In this document: positions 43,806-53,929 of the stretch, piece by piece | How the letters are laid out: every line of letters begins with the position of its first letter | Position numbering within the stretch: the stretch's first letter is position 1 | DNA from: Isoperla grammatica | Lineage: Eukaryota > Arthropoda > Insecta > Plecoptera > Perlodidae | DNA: 64,000 nucleotides | Assembly (NCBI GenBank): GCA_945910005.1 | Contig: OX246746.1 | Coordinates: forward strand, 32,049,659-32,113,658 | Reading direction: 5' to 3' | Position numbers and translations under genes: made by a program | The notes under the pieces: model-generated | The model's database searches: none | The model's input: only the letters and a program-made list of their open reading frames with translations | What the model was told of the DNA's origin: nothing

Positions 43806-43861
43806 ATATGAAGCTATTTTTGTAGTATGTGCTTATTACAAATAATAAAAAAAAAACAATT

Positions 43862-43869
43862 ATCATTAC

Positions 43870-43910
<41 letters not shown>

Positions 43911-43913
43911 ATT

Positions 43914-43980
<67 letters not shown>

Positions 43981-43986
43981 TTATTT
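43862..43986. repeat. (ATT)n microsatellite
   Basis: ATT array with AATT and TTTT interruptions, between J4a and an R4-like fragment. Confidence 0.95.
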
Positions 43987-44176
43987 TATTGTTGCAATAC
44001 ATACAAACTCGGTCAAAACCGGTGTAAACATGTTGTACGGACATAAATGTCAAGTATTTCCATGTGTTCAACTTATTAAAATCTACTAAGAACTAATTAA
44101 ATATATCATTGGCAATATTATTTTTTTCAAATGAAACTGTGGATGTTATGCACGGTACAATTTAATAAAAAAAAAT
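43987..44176 (-). mobile_element. R4/Dong-like LINE 3' fragment
   Basis: GTTGCAATACATACAAACTC, GGTCAAAACCGG, AACATGTTGTACGGACAT and AATGTCAAGTATTTCCATGT match the 3' UTR of the copy at 50.1 kb. The sense strand is minus, with its 3' end against ATT on the left. Truncated after about 190 bases at another A/ATT stretch. Confidence 0.75.
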
Positions 44177-44178
44177 AT

Positions 44179-44209
<31 letters not shown>

Positions 44210-44214
44210 TTATT
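44177..44214. repeat. (ATT)n microsatellite, short
   Basis: About 38 bases of ATT between two R4-like fragments. Confidence 0.9.
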
Positions 44215-44263
44215 TTATTCTTGCAATACATACAAACGCGGTCGAAACCGGTCGAAACACACG
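44215..44263 (-). mobile_element. R4/Dong-like LINE 3' tip
   Basis: TGCAATACATACAAACGCGG followed by TCGAAACCGG, the extreme 3' end of the same family. It then runs straight into a 51-bp minisatellite. Confidence 0.7.
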
Positions 44264-44905
44264 ATAATCTTGTCATGTTGTACAATTAAATATTAAAACA
44301 TGTTGCAACACACGATCATTTGTCATGTTATACAATACAACATTAAAACATGTTGCAACACACGATTATCTTTTCCTGTTATACAATAAAACATTAAAAC
44401 ATGTTGCAACACACGATTATCGTGTCCTGTTATACAATAAAACATTAAAACATTTTGCAACACACGTTTATCTTGTCATGTTATACAATACAACCTTAAA
44501 ACATGTTGCAACACACGATTATCTTTTCCTGTTATACAATAAAACATTAAAACATGTTGCAACACACGATTATCGTGTCCTGTTATACAATAAAACATTA
44601 AAACATTTTGCAACACACGTTTATCTTGTCATGTTATACAATACAACCTTAAAACATGTTGCAACACACGATTATCTTTTCTTGTTATACAATAAAACAT
44701 TAAAACATGTTGCAACACACGATTATCTTGTCCTGTTATACAATAAAACATTAAAACATGTTGCAACACACGTTTATCTTGTCATGTTATACAATAAAAC
44801 ATTAAAACATGTTGCAACACACGTTTATCTTGTCATGTTATACAGTAAAAGATTTAAACATGTTGCAACACACGATAATCTTGTCATGTTATTCAATAAA
44901 GCGTG
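44264..44905. repeat. 51-bp minisatellite with 153-bp higher-order repeat
   Basis: About 12 units with the core CATGTTGCAACACACGATTA and TGTTATACAATAAAACATTA. Units alternate in a three-unit pattern (ATCTTTTCCTG / ATCGTGTCCTG / ATTTTGCAACACACGTTTAT variants) that repeats at least twice between 44325 and 44650. Because the period is 17 codons it creates a 217-codon plus-strand frame, which is a repeat artefact. Confidence 0.95.
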
Positions 44906-46241
44906 TCAGACATTTGTCCTACAAATACTGATACAACTAAAATTACAACTGCATTCTGCATCAAGTTATCTTTGGTGAAGTGAGGGATATGAAACTGAAT
45001 TTGAAGTAATTACCAATAGTCGAGAACTAAACTCTCTTGCCTGCAAAGTTATCACCGTGCTGAGCCGAGCATTGCGTAATTATTGGAGGAAGTCTATGAC
45101 TTGAACTTCCCAATCAAGGAAACTCGTCATTGTAATTAAGGAAGGGAAATGAAAGGGTTTTGAGGGGTAAGGGATGAGTAACATTGGCTTTTCTTTTATA
45201 CCGGAAACTAGCCAGATTGCTGCGAGGAAGAGCAACCTGCAGCATACGCTGTGTGGTCTACCTCCCTACCACGCAATTACCTTTTTCCAAAGAACGTATG
45301 AACTTACTTCAATATTTTTCCACTCATTTACCTATAGTAACTAATTACTATCTCAAGAACAACCGCTTCTGCAACGTAACACCTTCCAATTGTCAATGAC
45401 TGACCAAGTTACAAACACCACATTTTGAGAAAACTATAAAAACTATCTAGCGCATTGACTAAAATCTTTGAAACTCTGTATACTACTGTATTTTGAGATA
45501 ACTGTGACTGTAAAAGTTATGATTTTTTCAAATGTTAGGTTTTGAATAAATTAATGGTTTAGCTTTATGTATATTTGGTCAGTTATTGTCTTGAGGCAAT
45601 CACTTTGTATTTGTTGAATTAACTTCATCAGTCATTGACATTTTTGTTATCCGCTTGTGATCGCATGACATCTATCTGACATAAAAGAAAAAAAGAAAAG
45701 AAAGTGGTATATTTTGAAAACAAAACTGACTTAATGCTATTTTCTAAAATCTAAATTTTACTGTTTCTACTCAATCTCAAATCATATAGCTTGTAATAAT
45801 GCCCCGATGCACGAAGAAATGATAAGTGGTCTTAGATCATCTGGTCCAAAAAAGTCACTTGGTCACTTATTGACTTGGGTTGTTCAATTGCGTTAAGTGT
45901 TCGTTGATCTAAAACGGGATCCCACTTCTGTTATTAGCCGACACCTTTGTCACTGTAATCAAGTCTACATAGGGATTTGATCAAGTGCGATGTTACTTTC
46001 CTACAATTTCAAAACACTAGCGCTTCAGGAATGTTTAGTAAAAGTAACGCCGAAATTTGCTTCTAAAAGGAAACGTCGTAACCATCTCATTTATAAATGA
46101 ACAATATTTATTTTGAGTTTTTTAACTTTGGTTTTTTCTTATCTTAAAATCGAATTAAAAGTTGCATACGATAAATAAACAAGGCTACTTTATTTCTTTG
46201 TAAATGGAAGGGAAAAGTGGGTTGTCATATCCACAAGCATA
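44906..46241. other. No gene recognised (about 1.3 kb)
   Basis: AT-rich; short frames only; no match to the repeats described elsewhere. Confidence 0.5.
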
Positions 46242-46337
46242 TGATCCATTCACAGTGATCACGGCCCCTCAAATACAACTGACCTTGGCAAGGAGTCAGG
46301 GAGGCTGAGGTGGCGGTGATCACTGTGAATGGATCAG
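46242..46337. repeat. Perfect 21-bp inverted repeat with 54-bp loop
   Basis: TGATCCATTCACAGTGATCA(C) at 46242-46262 is exactly inverted at 46317-46337. The arms themselves contain GTGATCAC, a palindrome. A small hairpin element or protein-binding site; no coding capacity. Confidence 0.9.
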
Positions 46338-46796
46338 ATGGTTGCCTAGCAACTAGGTATTTTTGTTGATTGTTAGTCTCTTTTGTTTTGGAATGGTCCA
46401 GTTAATGTAAGCTTTTGAACTATTAAAGATTCTCGATTTATAATAGAATAGCGTATTTGTTTTAGTAAATATGGCTATATGTCGACGCGAGGCGCGACAT
46501 GGGTGTTTCATAGTACAGTAGATTGCATTGCATAACCAATGTAAGCTCTTATTAAATTTTGTTTACCAAACCCATAGTTTGTAACGAAAATGTAACAACT
46601 GTTCTGTTTTATAATATTAGAAATATTTTCTTGCAGTCTGTAGTGCATACAAAACCTTAAATATCTAGCTTACTTCTCACTTCTTCTACATTGTTTAGTA
46701 GTCTTCCAATATGGCCAAACATAATTTGGCCCGGGTTGTACAGTACTGGAAGTACTGCAAATGACAAATACTTACTGACATGAAAATAAGCCTCAT
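46338..46796. other. No gene recognised
   Basis: AT-rich, unassigned. Confidence 0.5.
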
Positions 46797-47660
46797 ATTC
46801 GCGATCGCAGAGCTTAGATACGCTGCCTAGCGGGAAAACTTGTCCCTATAGAGTCAAGGAGTACAGACATAGCGCGCGCATCGTCTAAAGCCGCGTACAC
46901 ACTTGCGCGTTTCCGTGCAACTACGCCGCGAACCGCGCAACGAACCGCGCCACGAACTGCGCCGCGATCCAAGTGGTCCGTGGGACCTGCAGTCTTCATC
47001 TGGTACTTAGACCAACTAAATGTCTAAGGAACTGATAGTTGGTTCTTTTTCACAATCCCCCTTCTCCTGCCGCAAAGAAGACAACAAAGATTTAATTTTC
47101 TGTTGGCACTCGTCAACAGAAAATCCCAGTTGAACATAAACGTCCTCCCACGAATCCTTCTTTATCAACCGATTAAAATGGCCCTTGTTCTTCGATTTCC
47201 ACAGATAAGTCTTAAGTCCACCCCATGTCCCACGTTTGACAACTCGAAGGTGAAAATGGATGCTATAGTGGATGCTAGTGTGCTATATTGGATGAAACTA
47301 TAGTGGATCCCGCACGGTGCGCGACCGAATGCGCGCGCGCCCGTCCACACTAGCTGCAACGTGCGCGCGCGCATCCCTTTGATGTTCGTTGAAATACCGA
47401 CTCTGGTTGGTTCGCCGAAATGTTGCACGGCGCAGCTCGCGGCGCGGTTCGCGGCGCGCTGGAATGTTGCACGGTGCGGCTCGCGGCGCGCGTAAACGCG
47501 CTAGTGTGTACGCGGCTTAACTTTTTGTGCGGATTTAACGATATTGCACTTGTTTGTTTGTAAACAAAAACCAACACAATTCTACTCCTTGTTGCCGCCA
47601 TGTTAGTTAGAGACGTCATGATAGTTCGTCCTTGAGATAGCGAATACGGTTCGTTGTAGG
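46797..47660 (+). repeat. Dispersed repeat R, copy split by MITE-B
   Basis: The two halves (46797-46888 and 47521-47660) together match the uninterrupted copy at 23555-23760. Confidence 0.75.
46889..47517. mobile_element. MITE-B (629 bp), TAA target duplication
   Basis: Terminal inverted repeat AGCCGCGTACACACTTGCGC on the left and, inverted, AGCCGCGTACACACTAGCGC from the right. TAA is present at 46886-46888 and 47518-47520. Subterminal CpG-rich blocks (CGCCGCGAACCGCGC and relatives) are also inverted and extend the symmetry to roughly 90 bases. The centre is AT-richer, with no transposase. TAA and the MITE structure fit PIF/Harbinger-type mobilisation. The homologous empty site at 23.6 kb supports the boundaries. 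Confidence 0.87.
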
Positions 47661-47950
47661 TCTGATGAGAGTGTTGTGCATGGCTGCTTGTATTGTTATT
47701 TTATCCCATGATGCACTCCGTCTATACAATAGACCAGGGGATTCCCGGGTTGGTGTTAGCGAACCCAGTCACGCGCTTCAGTGAGCCACCTCAAAGCAAG
47801 GTCGTGGTACCGCCTTGTTAGATGGTTGAGTGAGCAATAAGCATATGCTTTGTTCCAAAACCATTTAACATTACTAGTTTCAATACCGTGTTCAATAGTG
47901 TTTCAACAATATAGATAGGCTATCTACAGATAGGGCTAACAGATGCCGTC
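47661..47950. other. No gene recognised
   Basis: Unassigned interval between MITE-B/repeat R and MITE-A. Confidence 0.5.
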
Positions 47951-47953
47951 CAG

Positions 47954-48434
47954 GGGCCTCATTCCTGTACATTTTTTTGACCCCGGGGTTAACTCCTAGA
48001 CAGTCTTCCCTGCATAATTCGGAGGCAAATATGACCCTGTTTGATAGTAGGGTTAAGAAGAGTTATCTCAACAATACTTTGAAATGCCGCCATTTTGTCC
48101 ATGCTCGTGTGTATAGTTTCACAAATGTCACATTTCAATTCTTTATTGAGAATACCCTATTTTTTGGATACGTTACTTTATGTGTTTATTGAAGTTTATA
48201 AACAATTTTGTGTATTTATAGTACATTATGTAGAGCCCAGATCTGTAAATGTGTAGTTTTATTGAGAATTTTGTGGACGTTTTGAGGTTATTGGACTGTT
48301 TTTGTTTGTTATTGCTTTTATTTTGTCTCGTTTTTCAACAATGTCTTCCTTCGATCGGCGTCTCAGTTGCTGACTCCTGATTGGCTATTGACTAACACCG
48401 GGGTTAAGTCTGCAAATGTACTGGAATGAGGCCC
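47954..48434. mobile_element. MITE-A, complete copy 2 (481 bp)
   Basis: Same terminal repeat as the copy at 4881 (GGGCCTCATTCCTGTACATT). CAG is duplicated at 47951-47953 and 48435-48437. It is shorter than copy 1 mainly because about 40 bases after the left terminal repeat are missing. The two complete copies together define a 3-bp CWG target. Confidence 0.88.
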
Positions 48435-49534
48435 CAGGGAGCCAAATCTTGAAACAAAACGTCTAAAAATCAGACGCGTGGGTGGCAACAATTCCGGGAT
48501 CAAAGCCATGGCTATAGGCTTCTTGCAAGTCAGAAAAACAACAATAAAACATACTAATTAAACTGATTGATGGACAAGCCACAGTCATGTTATCAACAAA
48601 ATAACGTTGCGGGTATGTAGGATAAAAAGTTGTAACCATGGAGACTTCAAACAGTTCAAGTTTTTAAGGTCTTTCACCTTCATTTGTTACCCCTCGTGGC
48701 CTCCAATAGCATGATTGCAATAATATAGAACGTAAAGTAGAAAGAATTATCATTGCTTTATTCATCTCCTCAATCGTCTTATTTCTCACTAATCATCTTT
48801 CTCGCTTCTCCACTTTACCCCTTATTCTATGTCTCTCTTCTCAGTGTCTTCATGTCTGCCCTCTTTGCGACCTGAACGTTGTTGATTAGGCCGCTCAGTA
48901 GCTAAACTAGCAACATTTCGACACATTGCTGATAAATATACACGAATTACAGCAGTGATACCGGATTTTATAAATAAGCTGTGTAAATAAACGAATCAAG
49001 CATTACTACGTTATCGCATAGTTTACAGCTTTTGTTGTGGGATAAACATCACGTAATTCTGATTACTATTGGAAAGTAAGATGGTGATTACGTGATATGA
49101 CGATACTTCAAAAAAATCAGCTCGATATGTAATACGATCGTATATTTCAAATATTGATATTTTAGATGTTTTTTTATTAGTTTGGTAAAGAAATGAAGCT
49201 AAGCAGACGTAAGGGAAATGATAATAAATACATGCAAACAGTGTGTATTCAATTTTGCATAGAAATAAGTGAAGTTTAGTATTATCTAGAGAACGCTGCC
49301 CAAAAATTCCCATTCCCATTCCCAAGAAGTTCCCATATTGAAAATTTATTTGTCTGTATACATTTTGGGTATTTGTCATTTTTATTTTTAATTCTAGATG
49401 TCTGACAACGGCTTTGGCTCCACAATATATTGCTGCATGCTTTTCCTCAAATGATAGCTAGTTCTTTCTTCGAGTAATGTAATAATATGAGTATGTTTAT
49501 TAAATGTATTATTTTTATTCTTTTTTATTTTTAT
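48435..49534 (+). other. No gene; SINE tail fragment near 48690-48740
   Basis: GCCTCCAATAGCATGATTGC followed by AATAATATAGAACGTAAAG matches the tails at 31.8 kb and 35.45 kb. The rest is AT-rich with short frames only. Confidence 0.5.
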
Positions 49535-49549
49535 TTTCATTCTTATTAA

Positions 49550-49580
<31 letters not shown>

Positions 49581-49607
49581 ATTATTATTATTATTATTAT
49601 AATTATA

Positions 49608-49695
<88 letters not shown>

Positions 49696-49751
49696 TCATT
49701 ATTATTATTATTATTTTTATTATTATTATTATTATAATTATTATTATTATA

Positions 49752-49793
<42 letters not shown>

Positions 49794-49808
49794 ATTATTA
49801 TTATTATA

Positions 49809-49850
<42 letters not shown>

Positions 49851-49965
49851 GTTATTATTATTATTATTAATTATAATTATTATAATTATTATTATTCTTA
49901 TTAAAATTATTATTATTACTATTATTATTATTATTATTATTGTTATTATTATTATTATTATAGTA

Positions 49966-50019
<54 letters not shown>

Positions 50020-50025
50020 ATAATA

Positions 50026-50058
<33 letters not shown>

Positions 50059-50109
50059 ATTATTATTATTATTATTATTATATTATTATTATTTTTATTA
50101 TATTTATTT
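49535..50109. repeat. Long (ATT)n array, about 570 bp, imperfect
   Basis: The longest array in the window. It contains repeated ATAATTATTATTATAATTA variants (49590-49810, 49870-50080), indicating internal duplications of an imperfect block. It abuts the 3' end of R4-2. Confidence 0.97.
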
Positions 50110-52715
50110 TATTGTTGCAATACATACAAACTCGGTCGAAACCGGCATAAACATGTTGTACGGACACAAATGTCAAGTATTTCCATGTGTTTACCTTATT
50201 AAAATCTTCTTTGAACTACTTAATATATCATTGTCCACATTATTTTTTCCAAACCGAACTGTAGATTCTATGTACGGTCGTGGCCGATTTGTACTCATCC
50301 CAGCATTCGCTCATCGTACGGTGGAAACCACGAAAACCACCATCGGGATGGAGAACTTCATAAAGTCTTCATTCTTCTTAGTTCAAAAATTTTTGCACTA
50401 TCCTACACGTGTTCAAAATAATTGCTTTTTGCATCTCGATGTATATGTTCGGTTGAAGACCAATTAGTTTAATACTGTCATGGAGTTTACGTGGAACAAT
50501 GCCATTTTCTGATATAATTAACGTTATAACAGTTACATTATTCTGCTTTCACAACCTTTTTATTTCAATAGATAATTCCTTATATTATCTGTTTATCTTT
50601 TCCCGCCAAGTTGTCTCTACATTGTGGCATAAAAGAGACGGCAACATCAATTATAATCGTTTCTTGTTTCTTCTTGTCAATAAATATAATATCCGGTCTA
50701 TTGTGATGTATGGTTTGGTCTGTTATAACTGCCCGGTCGTGATATAATTTGCAGTCTTTACTGTCTAATACCTTTTCAGCCTTGTATTTGTAATACGCAG
50801 TGGTTGTGATCATAAGTTTATACTTCATGGCTAATTTTTGATGTACAATGTTTGCAACTTGGTAATGCCTATGAAGATAATCTGTTTGACAAAGCATTTT
50901 GCACCCAGATACGGTATGTTCAATTGTTTCGCCGTTCATATTACATTTTCTACATTTATCATCCATTGTGACGTCTTTCAGTATAAATTTTTTGTAATTG
51001 TTAGTCTTGATTACTTTATCTTGAATAGCGATCATAAATCCCTCTGTTTCGCTGAAAATGTCCCCGGACGTTAACCATTTGTTCGATGCTACCCTATCGA
51101 CGCTATCCTTAAGAAGTTCATTTTAATGCCTGCTATGTAACGTCTTTTCTGATATTCTGATCTCTTTTGCTGTGTCAGAATTAAGTTTTTGAAGCAAGTT
51201 TAAATTTCCGTCATTTAAATTGAGGGGAGAAAGCGACTTGTCTGCCGATACTATAGCTCTATGAAGTTGTGAATGTGGGAATTTTCTATAAAAGTAGTTT
51301 CTTAGAATTTCAATTTGTTTATAATATAAATTGTTTAAATCAATCAAGCCTCTTCCCCCTTTTTCTCTAGGTAGAGTCGCTCGTTCTATTGCTGACTTAG
51401 GGTGATGACTTCTGTATTTGGTGAATGTTGTGCGGGTGAGAATTTCTAGGGCATGAAGTTCTGTCTGTGTCCAGTTAATAATTCCAAATGAATATGTAAG
51501 TACCGGTATAGCATAAGTGTTAATTGCTTTGATCTTGTTTTTACCAATCAGTTGTGTTTTCAAAATGGATCCTATTCGTTTCTTGTATGCAGAAATTAGT
51601 TTACTTTTCATCAGTTTATGATCAATTCGTTTAGCCTGCGCAAATCCTAGATATTTGTATATGTCTTCTTCGTCCATTACTCCAATCCGGTTGTCTTCGT
51701 CAATTTCAAACTCTTCTAATTTCGTAATCTTTCCTTTGATGACATGAAGTGACTTACATTTATCAATTCCAAAATCCATACATATATCTCTACTGAATTC
51801 TAACGTTGAGTTAAGAAGATTCGTCATGTGTGTCGCATTTAAAGCATATAGCTTGAGATCGTCCATGTAGAATAGATGTGAAAGTGTGTGGCAAAGCGTA
51901 TTACCGTCCTTTATCTTGAAACCATGTGTAGATTTGTTTAGTATATGAGATAATGGATTTAATGAAAGACAAAACCATAACGCACTAAACGAGTCACCTT
52001 GAAAAATACCTCGTCGGATGTTAACTGGGTCAGTACATATCTGCTCTTTGCCTACGTTTAACTTTAATGTTGTTTTCCAACTCGTCATCGCTGTCCGCAA
52101 AAAGTTTACTATCAATGGGTTTTCTTTATAAATTTCCAATATCTGTATAAGCCACGAATGTGAAGACGAATCATACGCTTTCTTGTAATCAATATAGCTA
52201 ACGTGAATGTTTCTCTTCTTGTTGAAAGCTTGGTTCATTACAACAGAATCGATAATTAATTGTTCCTTACACCCTTGCGACAATTTACGACATCCCTTTT
52301 GTTCTTCAGCTAATATATTGTGTTCTTCGCAGTGACTATATATTTTATTTGTTATGCACGATGTCAAGATTTTGTATATAGTAGGTAAGCATGTAATTGG
52401 TCTATATTTACTTGGATTTTTGGTGTCATTATCTTTTGGTTTAAGAAATGTTATTCCTTCAGTAAAGAAATCTGGTAAATCCTTGTCTCCTAATATAAAT
52501 TCATTAAGACATTTAGCAATCTGGGTGTGCATGTTTGAAAACTTCTTGTACCAAAAATTTTGAATGTTATCGTTACCGGGTGCTTTCCAATTATGAGTAT
52601 TTCGTATCGTTGATTTTATATCATTTACACTGATGCCATCAAATGTCATTTCTTCGATATCACTCATTGCCTCAATTTCATCTTGAATCCATGTTGCATT
52701 GTGATTGTTATCATT
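50110..52715 (-). mobile_element. R4/Dong-like LINE R4-2
   Basis: Minus-strand element with its 3' end at the ATT array on the left and its truncated 5' end at a remnant ATTATTATTA (52713-52722) on the right. The 3' UTR is about 275 bases and is the family shared with fragments at 141, 43987 and 44215. It differs from the R4-1 3' UTR. A Helentron-like element begins at 52723. Confidence 0.87.
50385..52700 (-). pseudogene. R4-2 reverse transcriptase and restriction-like endonuclease, broken
   Basis: The RT half is open from 52700 to a TAA at 51123-51125: NWKAPGNDNIQNFWYKKF, YRPITCLPTIYKILTS, YIDYKKAYDSSSHSW (motif A), GIFQGDSFSALWFCLSLNPL, LFYMDDLKLY (YMDD) and KYLGFAQAKR. The same frame resumes after the stop with FMIAIQDKVIKTNNY, a Cys/His knuckle (CRKCNMNGETIEHTVSGC) and the nuclease core NRPDIIFIDKK...IIIDVAVS. 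A frameshift near 50600-50640 moves the last ~75 codons to another frame, ending MQKAIILNTCRIVQKFLN near 50385. The order of domains is identical to R4-1 but the sequence is only moderately similar. The catalytic motifs are present but no intact protein can be made. Confidence 0.9.
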
Positions 52716-52722
52716 ATTATTA

Positions 52723-53120
52723 CTAGGAAAACGCTCTGTTTGACGCGTTGATAAGCGAGCGCGTCAATATCTACGAACTTTCTGGCGAAAAGATTTCAAT
52801 GCTAATACAAACAACAATTAACAACAATTCAAGAATGCGCATTGCAAAAATGTTTCTAATTTCCATAGCTATTATACTTCCCGACATTGTTGGATGCAGT
52901 GCAATGTGCGTTGCTAAGAATTTTGTCTGTCATGTTTTCGCCGCGGTCCGCCACCGTTACTAACAGTTATTGACAGCAATAGAAATGTAATTTCTGCCTC
53001 TTATACGTATCGGATTGCGTTTACGTTAGTATATTCGTAACCAGACAAAAATTAACTATAACATAGCCACCTCACATTTTGCCGTAACTGTGTTTCAAAA
53101 ATATATTTTCGAGTAACATT

Positions 53121-53195
<75 letters not shown>

Positions 53196-53560
53196 TTTGC
53201 CAATATTTATCAGATCGCCATTACATTAACGTATTCGTAATCGGAAAAATCTGTAGAAAAATCTGGCTATCTCACATTTTGCCGCCATTTTGTTTCAGAA
53301 AAATATTTTGCACTAACTATGGTGTAACTTTGTAACTTTTCGAACGATTTTGCCTCAAAACTATACACCTTCAATCCACATCGAGGCTTGTGGATGATCC
53401 AAATTTCAAGTTGATCGGACTTTCCGTTCGACCGCTATCGACGGACATAATAAAAAAAAAAAAAAAAAACAAACAAACAAACAAACAAACAAACAAACAA
53501 ACAAAAAAACAGAACGAAGTGCCATAAGAGTCAAGTGGAAACGCTCGCTTCGCTCGCTTA
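52723..53560 (-). mobile_element. Helentron-like non-autonomous element, family N2 copy 2
   Basis: On the minus strand it starts TAAGCGAGCGAAGCGAGCG at 53560 and ends with AACGCGTCAAACAGAGCGTT, then TTCCTAG at 52723. T flanks each end, and the surrounding sequence is ATT repeat on both sides. It matches 16774-17503 inverted. It contains an internal (ATA)n expansion (53123-53193) and an A-run followed by (CAAA)n (53451-53510). Confidence 0.63.
53123..53193. repeat. (ATA)n microsatellite inside N2 copy 2
   Basis: Pure ATA/TAA tract at a place where N2 copy 1 has none (its matching sequence is around GGCAAAGTTACACAAAAGTT). An expansion or retroelement-free insertion. Confidence 0.93.
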
Positions 53561-53569
53561 ATTATTTTT

Positions 53570-53626
<57 letters not shown>

Positions 53627-53704
53627 ATTACTATTTTTATTATTATTATTATAATTATTGTTATTATTATTATTATTATTATTATTTTTATTATTTTGAT
53701 TATG

Positions 53705-53794
<90 letters not shown>

Positions 53795-53800
53795 TTATTT
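53561..53800. repeat. (ATT)n microsatellite, imperfect
   Basis: ATT array with TTTTTATT, AATTACT and TGATTATG interruptions; directly upstream of LINE J5. Confidence 0.95.
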
Positions 53801-53929
53801 TTAATTGAGAAACGTGGTTAATAATGAGATAAAAAAACTTAAAACGAGTTTTATCAGCGTAAGTTTGCACACTATAAAAATGACATAAAAAAAACCTGTC
53901 AGACTATTAATAACTTATTAGGGAAAAAG

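Larger units (their letters stand above)
41286..43861 (+). mobile_element. LINE J4a (APE-type), interrupted by LINE J4b
   Basis: The coding part is at 41286-41975 and the 3' UTR resumes at about 43584, with hairpin 43774-43805 and A-run 43848-43858 leading to an ATT array. The middle (about 41990-43583) is a different LINE. The 5' end abuts ATT. Confidence 0.8.

Noticed and set aside
44264..44905. CRISPR-like regular array
   Set aside because: Contiguous tandem units without unique spacers, in a eukaryotic transposon context. The same applies to the 30-, 44-, 65- and 73-bp arrays.
44325..44978. 217-codon plus-strand frame
   Set aside because: Generated by the 51-bp minisatellite (17-codon period); no other coding evidence.
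45184..45399. 71-codon plus-strand frame
   Set aside because: No motif, no supporting context, length within chance expectation.
50580..50747. Plus-strand frames overlapping the R4-2 endonuclease
   Set aside because: Antisense to the minus-strand nuclease motifs; no independent evidence.
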